Shown in pieces: positions 46,795-59,254 of a DNA stretch of 64,000 nt. Source of the stretch: Uloborus plumipes (taxonomy: Eukaryota; Arthropoda; Arachnida; Araneae; Uloboridae). A program made the position numbers and the translations under genes. Under the pieces are notes generated by a model. The model did no database searches, was not told the DNA's origin, and worked only from the letters and a program-made list of their open reading frames with translations. The stretch covers positions 1-64,000 of the forward strand of contig JAXGGA010004741.1 in NCBI GenBank assembly GCA_038373865.1. The letters are read 5' to 3'. How positions within the stretch are numbered: position 1 is the first letter of the stretch; each line of letters starts with the position of its first letter.

Positions 46795-47102
46795 TGTAGT
46801 GGAACCAAGTGTAAGAAGCAGAGGCAGTGGTCTAGGATGGTGAATACTAAAAACATATTTATTAAAAACACGCGAACGGTAAGAACATAAATGAGGTTAA
46901 AAGACAAGTTAAAACAAGACTACATGACTAGAGACACAAGCGGTTACCAACAGCCGAGCTGCAAGGTGAAGTACCAGGTGAACTGCACGTGCAGAGTACA
47001 CAACATTTTATACGATGTTATGACGTCATTTGGTCGATCCAATGGTACGCTTCACTTCACTTTAGTTTGCAAGTACGGAGGGTTTAGTATTGTGGCTCAA
47101 CA
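46795..47102 (-). mobile_element. Solo LTR of an LTR retrotransposon
   Basis: Read on the minus strand it starts TGTTGAGCCACAATAC and ends CTTGGTTCCACTACA. The 5-base duplication ATTAT flanks it (46790-46794 and 47103-47107). Within the LTR, TATAAAA (47012-47006) and AATAAA (46863-46858) lie in promoter-then-polyadenylation order on the minus strand, about 145 bases apart. No internal retrotransposon genes are nearby, so it is a recombined solo LTR. TG...CA ends with 5-base duplication suit Ty3 or Bel/Pao types. Confidence 0.88.
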
Positions 47103-47351
47103 ATTATTACTAGGTCCTAGAGTAGGGATCTGAAATACTGCGGGGCAATTCCATTTCAAAAGAAGCTTCAATAGTTACAAACACAATGCAATTCAATTTT
47201 AAAAACTTCCAGAAATAATATTGAAATAATATTTTTCAGTTTTGTAATGCAGGAACGAGTATATTTCCTATGAAATACGTCACTTACTAAGAGAAAAATA
47301 TTTGAATTTTGTTTCTTAAAATTTTCAAACTTCCATACAAATGCACTTTTA

Positions 47352-47874
47352 TTAACCCATTAATGCCTGACATTTGTTTTCCAAAGATATTTTGTATACT
47401 GGTTACAAACAGTGTTTAATGGACGGGAAAAATAATAAAAAATTATTATGTAAAAAAATATTTTTTTTATTAAGGAAAGAAAAATCGTCCCTTAAAAGTT
47501 ACGATAGACCCCAGAGAGTACATTCTTTTTTTACTAAAATTTTTCTCTGCCTACGATATAATATTCAAAAAGACATTTTATAAGAAGAAATAAAATCAGC
47601 AATTAACATAAACTGGGAAGCTGGGAATAACCTTGAAAACTTGGTTTTTTTTTCTTGAGATTGTGAGCGATGTAATTTTTGATACAGATCATATTAAAAC
47701 TGCTACAGAACACACTTTACAATGGTTATATGCTGCAATCTGATAATAACGAATTGAAACAATACCAAGGTACTCATTGAACACTATTATTTGGTTAAAA
47801 TGTTCATTTTGGGAAAATTCAGACCCTTTTTTGGACCGTCCCTAAAAAAGGACGATAGGGATTAATGAGTTCAC
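47352..47874 (-). mobile_element. piggyBac-type MITE, reverse copy
   Basis: Complement of 39087-39608. The left end TTAACCCATTAATGCCTGAC is intact. The right end GGACGATAGGGATTAATGAG has decayed and lost its TTAA. Interior landmarks GAAAAATCGTCCCTTAAAAG and TTCTCTGCCTACGATATA are shared. Confidence 0.88.
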
Positions 47875-48806
47875 GAAATAAAATAAGGACCTAATTTATT
47901 TGGAGTTTTTTTGTGTGTTTAATGCAGGGTAATTCCATTGTGACTAACATAACAGTTAGAATAAATTTTTAATATTATTTTCTGTGTACTAGCCTTATTT
48001 TTGTCACAATACCAAAAACAAGGTGTTATTCTTATCTGCATAGATGAGTTGTTTAAGTTAATATAAAAAAAAAATAACAATATTACTTTCATTTTTGAGA
48101 GTCAGGGAACATTTTAAACAACGTGATTAACATAACAGATTTGCAACCCTCAAAATTTTGTATAAAATTCATCAACACAATTTTCTAAAATTAAACTGTA
48201 AAATTATTTTTTTCTCCTGATAGTATCTATGTGAAAGGTTATTTTCACATTAATAATCGTAAATTTGACATATATTTTAAATAATGTAACAAAAGTAGTA
48301 TTTCAATAAACTCGCCTGTGACTAACACGCGATTACACATTTAACTTTAAGTGTATTACAGGTAATATTAATACAAATATTAGAATGCAAGCAAGATTTT
48401 ACTGAAAATTAACACTCATGTTTACTTGTAAACAAATTTCCAGTTCAATTTTGTATAGGAAGTAATAATGCCTGCAGGAATTTACATATGTTTGCGACAA
48501 GACTTTTGAAATTTGGATTCTTTAAATCCAAAATTTGTCCTCATTTATGGAAAACACAAAGTTTGCTTCAGAGCTTTTTCTCGTGAAAACAACTTCATAA
48601 CAATTTTCATTCATGTTTAAAACATGTCTACCATATTTGCTTTTAGACTTGCAAGAGGTAAATACTACCACAATAAAATTATCCACTGTGTTAGTTTTTG
48701 CATTTCGAAACAGTCTGGTATTTTGGGAAAACTTTTGTTAAATTCTAAAAGTTTGAAAAAATATCTTTAAAATAATGTATCACAATAGATATACATATAT
48801 ATATAT
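47875..48806. other. AT-rich sequence, nothing recognised
   Basis: No supported gene or repeat apart from the ATAT run at 48790-48806. Confidence 0.35.
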
Positions 48807-49654
48807 CAGTGGTCGGAAGTAGTGCGCTACAAGTAGCGAAACTAATGTAGTAACTACATTCTTTAGCAGTTTGTAGTGTAGCGCACTACTTTTTTAAAAA
48901 AAATAGAGTAGTGAGTAGCGCGATACAAAAAAGTAGTAGTTTGTAGCGATTTCGGAAAACTACTTTTAAATAGTTAAAAAAGAAAAAAAAAAGAAAAGAA
49001 AAACGTTTCACTCGAATCTGACTCGTCTAAAAATCTTACACGATTACATCGGCGTACTCAATGAGAAATATCAATCACAAAAATATGAACTGACTTTAGA
49101 CATGTCATTTTGACAGATATTTTTCCCATAGTTTAACAGGATTTTTTTTACATGGAAAACAATTTCAGTGCAAATTAGAGTTATTGATCTTTGACATTTT
49201 AAATAACTTATTCATAAATGGCAGAAGAAGAAATGTTTTTAGATTTTTTGCGAACAAATAGTACGAAAAGCAAGGTAGTTTCCTAATTTTTGAAGTTTGA
49301 GCCTCCACTTCAACCTTTCAACTTTTGAATTATTTCTTTCGGCCAAAAAAATGGCTTAGAAAAACCAAGTGGTGCAAAAGGAAAAAAGGCAATTCTTAGT
49401 ATTATTCCATGTTCAAATGAACTAATTTATTAATCCAAATCACTTTTTAAAAATTTTGTTCAATCCTCCGAACGGTGTAGGCTTTTTATTTATTTACTTT
49501 TTTAAAAAGTAGCGAAGTAGCGACTACATTTCAAAAGTAGTTTGTAGTTGCTACATTTTAAAAAAAGTAGTTGTAGTTGTAGTTAACTACGTTTTTAACA
49601 AAGTAGTTGTAGTTGTAGTTCGCTACAAATAAAATGTAGTTTTTCCAACCACTG
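48807..49654. mobile_element. Non-autonomous hAT element built of AGTAGC words
   Basis: Ends CAGTGGTCGGAAGTAGTGCG and CATTTTATTTGT-side complement closing in TTTTCCAACCACTG. ATATATAT lies on both sides, consistent with an 8-base duplication but in simple sequence. Both subterminal regions are packed with GTAGTTGTAGTT, AGTAGCG and GCGCTACA words. Confidence 0.85.
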
Positions 49655-50493
49655 ATATATATACTGGAAGATGAAAAAGACATGTCTAAGTTGACATTTA
49701 CATGGAATTTCCCTGCAACAACTGATTCAGGTGCTGACATGGAGTTGCCCTGCCATAAAAAAACTATAATAAATAATAAAAACTTATTTGGATATGAAGA
49801 GTATTGCATCGCAGTAAAATTCTGACCTACTAGATTCAACGATTAATTCATTTGTTTCATACTTTTGAGCAATACAGACCACAAACACCTGAATCTAGCT
49901 GGAGCAATAACATCTGGCTCCACAAAAAAAAAAAAAAAGAAAAAAGAAAGAAAGAAAAACCGCCTCAACTTTAAAAAGCCACAAATGTATTGCCTCAAAA
50001 GCTAGCAGGGAGGGGGGGGATTTATCTAAAAGAGTTATTTCTCGGCTATTTATTGTAAAATAAGCAATTGCTTGTGGGGCGGCACTAGGCATATATGCTA
50101 TACGCCAACTGTACGTAACCCCACTGTACAACCCCACAGGGCCTCGCGGTACATTCAAAAAATTTTGGACTGTCGGAGAAGCAGTATACAAAGAGCCTCA
50201 CAAATTCCTATTGCACAGGCTTTTCAAGCGCTGACGCCACCACTAACTGAATCATCATAGCATAAAATTTCTTAAAGTTTTTTTTTTTTTTTTCTTTGAG
50301 GGGAGGATATAACTTTTTCCATATGTCTTTAAATATCATAAATTAGGTTTCTTTTATAGTAAAACAATTCATATTAAACCTTTTAAAAACAAACTGAAAA
50401 ACATTGGTTCGTTTAAATTGTAAACTTCTCTTAGCAATCCTGCGAGAGGAAAACGAATATCTCAGTCGGTAGAGCGTGGGGTGCGTTTCTTCC
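49655..50493. other. No gene supported
   Basis: The minus-strand frames at 49558-49839 and 49895-50191 match nothing known. 50460-50478 (ATCTCAGTCGGTAGAGCG) looks like a tRNA A box without a B box. Confidence 0.35.
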
Positions 50494-50676
50494 CAGGGCC
50501 CGATTAAGATATCATGGGGTCCTAGGCCAAATACTTTTTTTGGGCCCCTGTACGATTTTAGGCATAGGATGAAACAAATTTAGGCATTGACTTCAACAAT
50601 TTTAACCATTTGGGGGCCCCTAAATTGTGAGCGCCCTAGGCACGGCCTAGTTGGCCTATTCAGTAATCAGGCCCTG
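50494..50676. mobile_element. CAGGGCC-ended MITE (hAT-like), copy 1
   Basis: Ends CAGGGCCCGATTAAG and GTAATCAGGCCCTG are complementary. It abuts, and may have inserted into, the 3' part of a family B SINE. A decayed relative is at 55996-56150. Confidence 0.8.
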
Positions 50677-50912
50677 CTTCTTTCCTTTTCCAACTGTGCC
50701 GTCATTAGGTGTGAAGTCCGACGTCCGCAGTTCACATATGTCATAGGAGCCCGTGTTTAGGGTAGGCAATCTTTCACAGCACAACACATTCACATAAGGA
50801 AAGGGAAAGGACAGGAGTGAGAAAGTACATCCATGCCTGAGCCGGGATTCGAATCCAGAACCTTCTCATTCGCAGTCAGTCTTCTCCGACCACTAGACAA
50901 GGTAGCCGGCTA
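50677..50912 (-). mobile_element. tRNA-derived SINE (family B)
   Basis: Minus strand: head AGCCGGCTACCTTGTCTAGT with GGTCGGAGAAG (A box) and GGATTCGAATCCCGG (B box). Body words GGACAGGAGTGAGAAAGTAC and CGTCATTAGGTGTGAAGTCC match the other family B copies. This copy has the best preserved tRNA-like head. Confidence 0.88.
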
Positions 50913-51905
50913 TCTATATTTTCTGCAGCTTTATAATTGAAGGGCTTGGAGGATGAAAGTGCTATGTCACATTTTAAAAAATGAGCACTCTGGACAATGG
51001 TAAGCAATGGATGCAGGTAAGCAAATAAAACTTGGTACATTAAAAAGTAGACCAATTTCATAGGCACACCAACGACAAAGCCGGAGAACAAAAAAGCTAC
51101 AACAACTGCAGCAATAAAACTTTGAACTTTAATTACTCGCAATTTCTGTTTTATCACATAACCTCTTCATCTCCCAAGCCCTTCAATTATTAATTATCAA
51201 TGTAATTTTTCTATGATTCTATAGACTTTTGTTCAACAATTACTTTTAGAAAACTTATTTTCTCACGTTAAAATGGCTCTAGGTGTCTATTAGGTTTATA
51301 ACTTGTGTACCATGTATTTAACCCTGCAAAACGTCTTCGATAAGGACAGTTGGACACAAAAGGGGGTCTCATTGTTTTCAAAAATTTAGTGCCCCAACGA
51401 ATTTAAATCGGTCCCGACAAAAGCCAGGTACTTTCGACAAAACGAGACGGTTGGATCCATCTACTGGAGCAAGAGTTCGACTTCATTTCGTCCGATAAGT
51501 CATCCACCCTTCTGTATAAATCTGAGAAGGTGAAGGGTTTCTCCTTTTCCCGAAAAGAAATGCAATTGACCTCTGTTGTTCCGGCTGAGATATTTATGGT
51601 TCCCATTGTCGGAGTGAGAATCTCACACAATCGGCCCTCGACAGTTTATCGAGAGGACGTATTTCCGATGAGGACGCGGAAATGTGGATGCCGTGTGACA
51701 GATGGGGGGCAGTCGTGCCAGGGCGTAGGAGACCAACTGAGTCACGGTTTTGACCCAGTGCACACATTTTCGTGAGCAATTTCTCTGCCCCCCTATTATA
51801 AAAATGAGTGTGTTTGTCTTTCATTTTTAACGTTTGTAGAATAGATGACACGATTTTTTTTTCATTAATATTTCCATATTTCGAATGAAAAGGCACGAGT
51901 CTCAG
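50913..51905. other. Unique-looking sequence; balanced block at 51400-51780
   Basis: The block is less AT-rich than its surroundings and has open frames on both strands, 51530-51775 (+) and 51594-51896 (-). Neither resembles a known family. It could be an exon, a conserved non-coding element or an unrecognised repeat. A transposon has inserted just to its right. Confidence 0.3.
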
Positions 51906-54403
51906 TAGGGTGGTTCAAAAAAATTTTTTTTTTACTACGGACCAAGGCGCACCCTACTTTTTTTACATTTATGTATGAGATCACTCCCCTAAAATTTCAG
52001 CTCTCTACCACTAATGGAAGATGGTGCTCAAACACTCTTCATTTTTCGTAATTTTCAGAATTTTTGAGTTTTTCAGACTAAAGAGACCATTTTCTTGGAA
52101 GAGATTGTTTTTTTCAATTATTCTCATTTTCCAACCCATAAATATTAGTTCAAACAATTGGAAAGTTTCTTAGTCGTTTGAATCTATATAGCAACACCTT
52201 TGATACAATTGATTATTTACTAGATCGCAGCATACAATGTAGATTGCAGTACTACTTGTTTACATGTTGTGCTATGATTTTCAAAACTTACGCTTACCAA
52301 AATAGAATTGTGGAAGAACTGTGCAAAATGTTTTTTATGTTTTTAAAGTAGTGGGATGCAGAGAAAAAAAATGCAAGATTTAAAGTTTTAAATTAATAGA
52401 GCTAACAGTATCACAAGAAGAATGAATTAAATTATAAAAACTAATTGCACAAAATAAACAATTGTATCTAGTCTGGCATAGAACTAATCTGAAATTTAGG
52501 CAAAGATATTTACTTCATGCTTACTTTGGCCATCGTATTCCTCACAAGTTCTATTCTTTTTAATAACTTTAAAGCGAAAAAATGTTTGGCAAAGAATTAA
52601 ACAAACAAACAAAAAAAAAAAAAAGAATGTTGCACATAGAACTTAAAAAATACTTAAACAAGTTTGAAGCTTCAACTGTGAGCTTTTTATAAATCTATAG
52701 ATAAATCTATGATCACTCTTGCTGATTATAAAGAGATAATTGAGTTATTATTAGTCAAATAGGACTGTCTGAGAAAATCCAGTCTCTTATATGCCTCAAA
52801 ATATTTATGTTCCTATATAAGAAAGAGATTTTTCATTTAATCATAAGAGAAATAACCTAGATACAACACTTTCTACAGTTTCAGCGCCTTTCTGTACAGT
52901 ACAACAAATAGATTGAACACTAATAGATGCTATTAAAACTTCTGGGAATATCTGAACTTGGAAAAAAAAACCTTATAAGACCTGGAAATTGAAATAACAA
53001 CTAGGACAGCTTTATTAAAATACTTGTGACACCTTTCTGGTGAATTAATTAGTTTGACTTAGTTTTTCGTATCAAATTCTAGTTGAAAAAAAAAAACACG
53101 TTGTTATAAGAATAAAGATGTGAAATATAGCAAGTGTATAGTACAGAACAATTGGATTTTTTTCAAACATGAATATTAGAGATTATTTTCTAACATTCTT
53201 CGTCCTACGCCCCCAACGAATGCAAATATGATATCAATCACAGAATAAAATGAAAAAAAAAAACTAAAATAAATAAATAATGGTAAATAACGTTGCTAAG
53301 GAAAAGGTTAATTTAACAGAATTTTTTTCAATAATGAGGACAATAAGCAGTTTCTTTCACCTGCTGTTGAAGAAAATTGAGTACTTATCCTTGCTGAGAC
53401 AGTAAAATATTCAATACTAAAAGTCTCTCTCTCTCAAAAAAAAAATCTATATATTAATTTTCATAGAAAGTTGAATTGCACAGCAATAAGTTTAAATACT
53501 TTGGCTTTGTTTAAAAACTTCTAGCAAATTTCAGTATAACAACACTGCTTGGCACAAAATGAGCTTCAAATGTATCTAACACTATTCTTAGTGTTTCTTA
53601 TGTAATATGCCCCACTAAATCCAAACATGATCTCCATTTCCCCCTTCACAGTAATCACTCGAACATAACTAGAATGAATATAAATAATACTGAAAGGTTC
53701 TTTACTGAGTTAAATCTGCAGTACTACTCATATGTAACATGCGATGTTTCCAAGATTTTAGAAAAAATTTTACAGCTTGAAAAATTTTTTGGACGTGGGA
53801 GTCATAGAAGCAGTCCAATATTATTATGTTGCACCAGAAAATAAGTGTAAAATTTTGAAGCTGGAAAAAGTGAGTTGTTGATGAAATGTTAAATATTTTA
53901 CGGAAGGGGGAGGGGGGGAATACCCCCATGAGTCTCCTAACTTGCGAAAAGTGTTCATGATTTTGAACTTTTCACCTCTCTCGCCCTATAGAAGAATGTT
54001 AATGGTAAATATACTGCTTCCTTCCCCTCCAAATAATATCTACGAAATTGTCGAAATCTGATGAAAATAGGAGGGGAGGGGAGCGCTATTTTCGAAAAGT
54101 GGGAGGCAATGGGGGGAAAGGGAGGCCATATTAGGATTCAGGGGATCATTGAACATAAGAATCAGCAAAAATGATAGCAAACAAGCGGATTTTTTTTTTT
54201 TTTTTTTTTTGCCGCTCAACCGAAAAACGTTTGAAATTGACAAAAACTGGAGAACTGCTTGCGCTTTGAGCACTGTCTTTTTATTTAAGTAGGAGGTTGA
54301 AAATTTGGCAGTATATTAGGGTGGATAAAGGTAAAAAAATGAGCCACCGCCGTGACCTCTAGGACAAAAAAATTTTTTTACCATATGTTTGTGAACCACC
54401 CTA
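51906..54403. mobile_element. 2.5-kb TIR transposon with 9-base target duplication (Mutator-like?)
   Basis: GAGTCTCAG lies on both sides (51897-51905 and 54404-54412). Termini are TAGGGTGGTTCAAAA and GTGAACCACCCTA, and a second inward TTAGGGTGGATAAAGG occurs at about 54319. The 2498-base interior is AT-rich without a recognisable transposase, so it is non-autonomous or badly decayed. A 9-base duplication favours Mutator-type elements over hAT, which makes 8; this assignment is tentative. Confidence 0.85.
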
Positions 54404-54412
54404 GAGTCTCAG

Positions 54413-55995
54413 TCCAAGAAGAGAATCATAGCCTACTCGTCGAATTCGTGATCGTGAAAAATAGGCCACACCTTGATAAGTCAATATTTGTCCAAAATGA
54501 TGTCATTAATACGCTTTTATTAGTTTCACATGTGGGTTTATTTGTATGTATGTATGTAACTCTGAATGAGAGATTAATTCACGCTTTTACAAGTATAAAA
54601 GTAATATATTTAATATTATTATTAGTACTAAGGCTAAACTATGTTACATGTTGATAAGTGCATGTTAACTTAGCGGATATTCAATCTTTTTGAAATTCAG
54701 AGGGAAATCAGATATCGTGTGAAATATTTTGATTAACTCTAGAAGCGTATTTTTTAGTTTTTTATGCAATATTTTAAAATTATTTTTAAAGTGTTCTTTT
54801 CTGATACTAATCCTGCCAAATAAGGTTGATCATGCCTAAAAGAAAATCAATGAAATTATGTATGTTAATAAGTAGCACGATTGCTGTGGTCTGAAATAGT
54901 TTTTAAAGAAAAACCAAGTCTAAATTATATTATAAAAAAAAAAAAAATTGCACATATCTACAAGATTTTTTTTTCTTCCTTTTGCCGATTGAGTAAAATC
55001 CGAATAAAGCCCCAATTAGGTTCTATCTTTACAATTTTGATTTTTTTTTCAGAAGAGGATCCTGGAACTCTGTCTGTTCAGAATATTAGGAGTACCCTGC
55101 AGCATCATTTCTGTCTCTTCAGAATACTAGGAGTACCCTGCAGCATCATTATAATTTACTATGATAGGATTCAGTTCTAAAACTTTCCGACCGAAATCAC
55201 TCAAAAAACTTTCCTCTAACATCATCGAAGACAGAATCTGATTTACCTATGAGCCCGCAAAGCCCGGCTTAAGGGTGCCTTAACTAAGAGGACATCGAAA
55301 AATAGAGCGATATTTGTTATTTGTTTTTAATTGTTTACTATTTTTGCAATATACATTTTGTTGAAATACCTTTTTTCAACTTTATTTACATCAACAACAG
55401 CTCAAATATTTTAGATTCATAGAACACCTGCAGCTAGTTTCCTTAATCGCCTAATCAAGTACTGCCAAATTTTGACTTGGCATAATAAACTTATTTTCGG
55501 AGCAGATGCACCCTAAAAAGCCTTTTTCTCTTTTTGAAAGCAATTGCAGAAGGGTTTGTCTTGAGAAAGGAAGATTATGTAATGAATTCAGCGACATTAT
55601 AAAGGGAAAAAACACGCCCATAGCACAAATTATAATCAATAATGTTTAGGTTATTCCGGTGTGATATAGTTGTCACATGTGCATATGCCCCCCCCCCCCC
55701 GGAGTGAAATATATGTAAAATATCATTTCTTCACAACCTCATTAGTGTACTGCAGTCTATAGCCGTGCATGTAAATGGCAGGGGGTCATGGTGCAATCTT
55801 TAACAATGAACTTTTTTTGCGGGGGGGGGGGGGGAGGGGTATAGTTTTTCTTGGAACCGCTTTTGGTCTAAGAGCAAACTAGAAATGTTTTGCTATTTTC
55901 TGCTTTCCAACAATGCGGCTAGCACAACCAAAAAAATCTCGCATGATAATTCATGCAGTAAACTGCTGAGAAAAATATATAAAGGCTTAAGCCAA
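54413..55995. other. AT-rich sequence with a short tandem duplication
   Basis: CTGTCTGTTCAGAATATTAGGA and its neighbour form two 41-base copies at 55070-55110 and 55111-55151 (shared word GGAGTACCCTGCAGCATCAT). A poly-C run is at 55688 and a poly-G run at 55822. No gene is supported. Confidence 0.5.
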
Positions 55996-56150
55996 TCCAC
56001 TAGGCCTGATTAAGGTATCCGGAGACTCTATGACAAAAAATTGTGCTGGAGCCTTTGTGGTCAAATCTTGCAGCTTTACCCATTTTGAGGCCAATAAAAA
56101 GACAGACCTATACCACGGTCTAGTTGGCCAACTCATTAATCAGTAAAATT
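55996..56150. mobile_element. CAGGGCC-type MITE, decayed copy 2
   Basis: Shares GGCCTGATTAAGGTATC, ACGGTCTAGTTGGCC and CATTAATCAG with 50494-50676; the termini have lost most of their complementarity. Confidence 0.6.
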
Positions 56151-57244
56151 TTGAGTTTCAGTCGTGTCAAAATTCAAATGAATGCCAGGGATTGGATGCT
56201 AGGAATGGGAGCCCGTATTGAGGGGGGGGGGGGGCAGGATGGGCAAGTGCGTGTTTAGGCCTCCTTCCCTCTTATAAATTAGTACTTCATTGTTTTTAGT
56301 AACTTTTTTGACAAAACCATAAAAACATTTTTTCTTCAGTGATTAATGAATAAATTATTAAAAATGTCAACTTTTAAAAACTCTATTCTGAGTTGAAATT
56401 GCTATCGGTGGTGAAAATATAGTGCTAAACCGTGTGGAAAATATCTAAGCCCCCTCCTAAAATGTTGCATGAATGGGCTAAGTGTTGTATGCCGGATGTT
56501 TTTTATTTTACTTCTTTTTTTCCGCCGTTTCCCATGGAGATAGAGAATGTAGAGAGAATCGCATCCTATCACGACCAAAAAACGCAGCGATGATTTGCGT
56601 CCTTTTGTCGTCGCGAACGTCGGTCAGATTCCTAACACAATTGTCACCATTGACCCAGTGCAGCGCGATGCCATTGTCAGCCTCATTACTGCAAAACAGA
56701 GATCGACTCCCATTTATTTACAGAAGGCTTGCAGATAAAGAATGTGGGACAAAACAATTCGGGATCGTTTTGAGGGTTTGAATTAGCTTTGTTAGGTCAC
56801 ATTTGCGTAAACCACAAATGCTACCACAAATATAAGTGCAGTGACTTTACTTTTCTTTCAAGTTCAATTGAACAATCTTGTAGAAAAGAGGTTATATATT
56901 TTCTAGATGAAAGTAAAGGGGAAAGATACGGGGCGAAATACTTCCAATCTGCTAGAAAATAGCGAAATCTTTTGGATCGATGTTTTAGTAAAAATATCGA
57001 TGTTTCTAAAACATCGACATCGATGTCGCAGCACTGCTGCTGAGACATACGGGAAGAATCCCACAAAAGTTATAAAACGGCAATATCAGTCAACTGTGAA
57101 ACACCAGTGGGACATTTTTGTACTGTGAATTTCTTTGGATTTTCTTGAATGTGATCGTTTGAATGTAATGAATTCGTTAAACCTTCGTCCTACAGAGCTC
57201 TTCATTATGAAGAGCCAAATAGTAGTCAACACCCTCAGTTTTCC
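56151..57244. other. No gene supported; balanced block at 56510-56770 and a CATCGATG fragment
   Basis: 56510-56770 has an open plus frame (56482-56781) and near-even composition but no recognised domain. 56975-57040 contains ATCGATGTTTCTAAAACATC and GATGTCGCAGCACTGC, the end of an hAT element like 36919-37619. Confidence 0.4.
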
Positions 57245-57470
57245 TTATGCGTGTCCCATCTTGCTCAGTGGATAAGGCCACCGTTTTTCACCTTAACGAC
57301 CAGCATTCAATCGCCCATATGATTCATGGACGCATAATTTATTTGCCCTCATGACCCAGTTATCAAAATTTGAGGTCTTACAATCAGATGAAATTGTTAG
57401 AAAAATTGGCAAATTTAGCAAATTTCGGCGACTAATGGAAGATATCTTTCACACGTTTTGCAAATGGATA
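57245..57470 (+). mobile_element. tRNA-derived SINE (family D)
   Basis: TCTTGCTCAGTGGATAAGGC is an A-box region, and AGCATTCAATCGCCCA a degraded B box about 40 bases later. The body (ATTTATTTGCCCTCATGACC) matches the headless fragment at 16175-16330. Confidence 0.65.
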
Positions 57471-57576
57471 TTCTGTCACTTGCAGGCAGTGAAATCATGT
57501 GGTACCTTCCATTTCTCGACAAGTCCTTAAATTTGGAAACTTTTCTTTTTATTTTAACCGATTTTACGAGCTTATA

Positions 57577-58993
57577 CACTGCTCGACATTGAAAATGCAA
57601 CACCAAGAAGGAGTGGTCAGAAATTCATGCAAATTTTACCGTTGACGCACCTCACTGAGTTATGCAAATGATATGAAATGCGCAGCTCTCCGACGCACGT
57701 GAAGTAAGATATAAGAGAATGAAGTTGAAAAGTGGGCTATGTTCATGTTGGTTTTTCTGCCAGACTAATTATCGGAGAAATTTGGTTTTTGTCTCGAAGG
57801 ATACGTGTGATAGGAGGAAATGCCACACCGTCCTCAACGAAGACACTTCTAGCATATAGACGACTTTACAAGGGGTATGGTGATCGGACTGAGAAGGGGA
57901 GGTTGCTCCATACGTCAAATTGCAGCTGATACCCACATGGATGCAAGCACTGTGCATCGGCTGTGTCGGAGATGGTTGGAAAGAGGAAATGTAGCCACAT
58001 TGAGGGGTGCAGGTGCAGCCAGAGTGACGTCAGACCGCTTGGATCGACGGATTCACCGACAAGCTGTGGCGGACCCGCAAGTCACTTGTACGTCGATTCT
58101 GCAGCACGTGCAAGGTACCCTGGATGTTCCTGTGTCGACCAGAACTGTTTCCCGTCGACTGGTTGCACGTGGCCTGCAATCACGGCGCCCGCTAAGAAGA
58201 CTGCCATTGACCTCACTGCACAGACTCCAACGATTGGAATGGTGCCGGACCAGAGCGACATGGATGGCAGAATGGCAAACCGTAGTGTTCTCAGATGAAT
58301 CCCGCTTCTGTTTGTCCAGCGATAGTCTTCGCATGCGTGTGTGGCGTCGACGTGGAGAAAGATCGAATCCGGCAGTAACTGTGGAACGCCCCACAGCGCG
58401 ACAACGTGGCATAATGGTTTGGGGCGCTATTGCATACAATTCCGTATCACCTCTAGTTCGTATTCGGGGCACTATAACGGCCCAACGATATGTAGATAAT
58501 GTACTGCAGCCGGTGGCAGTCCCCTACCTTCAGGATCTGCCAAATGCAATTTTTCAACAGGATAACGTCCGGCCTCACAGTGCTCGAATCAGCCAACACG
58601 CTCTACGAGGTGTACAGATGCTTGCCTGGCCCTACTCTCCTGACTTGTCACCAATCTAACATGTGTGGGGCGTGATTGGACGCCGTTTGCAGAACCTGTC
58701 ACTGCCTCGTTCAGAGGACGAACTGTGGCAAATGGTTGAAAGGGAATGGAGTGCCATCCCTCAGGACACCATCCGCAGGCTTATTGACTCCATGCCTAGA
58801 CGTGTTTCTTCGTGCATCGCTGTCCGCGGTGGTCCTACTTCTTACTGAGCCGACGCCGTCCTCGCTCTAAATTTTGCTTATTTATTTTGAAATAAATATC
58901 ACTTATTGTTCCATGTTGTCTCTGTCTTCTTACCAAATTTCATCAATTTCTTACCACTCCTTCTTGGTGTTGCATTTTCAATGTCGAGCAGTG
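57577..58993 (+). mobile_element. Tc1-like transposon, full length
   Basis: 1417 bases with perfect inverted termini of about 42 bases beginning CACTGCTCGACATTGAAAAT, flanked by TA (57575-57576 and 58994-58995). It contains one transposase frame covering most of the interior. Length and organisation are those of an autonomous Tc1 element; only the coding frame is damaged. Confidence 0.97.
57820..58848 (+). pseudogene. Tc1-like transposase, inactivated by two stop codons
   Basis: A 342-residue DDE transposase that would bind the element's ends and move it between TA sites. An HTH-type DNA-binding segment (SIRQIAADTHMDASTVHRL) lies near the start. The catalytic core has VVFSDESRF with the first aspartate and IFQQDNVRPHSA with the second. 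YSPDLSPI then runs into TAA (58657-58659), exactly where Tc1 proteins carry the catalytic glutamate before HVW. The frame resumes unchanged (HVWGVIGRRL to GGPTSY) and ends at TGA 58846-58848. A second premature stop, TAG at 57850-57852, follows the tenth codon of the apparent start (MPHRPQRRHF). Met at 57877 could bypass that stop but not the TAA. Everything else is in frame, so inactivation is recent. Confidence 0.95.
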
Positions 58994-59254
58994 TATCTCG
59001 ATCACGTAACGAATAGGGAAAGTAATTTGTGTGTCAAAAAACGTTTGTCTCTATGCTCTTGGGATAACTACCTATTTTCTTTTTCTTTTCTTTTTTTTTT
59101 TTTTTTTGTCATTATTATGAAATTTGAGTGGTTCCCTGTTAAGGTTTTGCACAAAAAGGTAGGGATCGTTTGAAGAATGTGGAGCCTAATTTGTAGCACA
59201 TTCCATGTCAAAAGGGACGTATGGATGCACTTCTTCCGATGTCGCTAAGGCCCA
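58994..59254. other. No feature recognised
   Basis: T-rich sequence with no coding or repeat signal. Confidence 0.3.

Noticed and set aside
50455..50493. tRNA A-box-like ATCTCAGTCGGTAGAGCG
   Set aside because: No B box follows within the expected distance; possibly a SINE head cut by the neighbouring MITE.
58053..58472. 139-codon minus-strand frame and overlapping plus frames
   Set aside because: Shadows of the Tc1 transposase frame.
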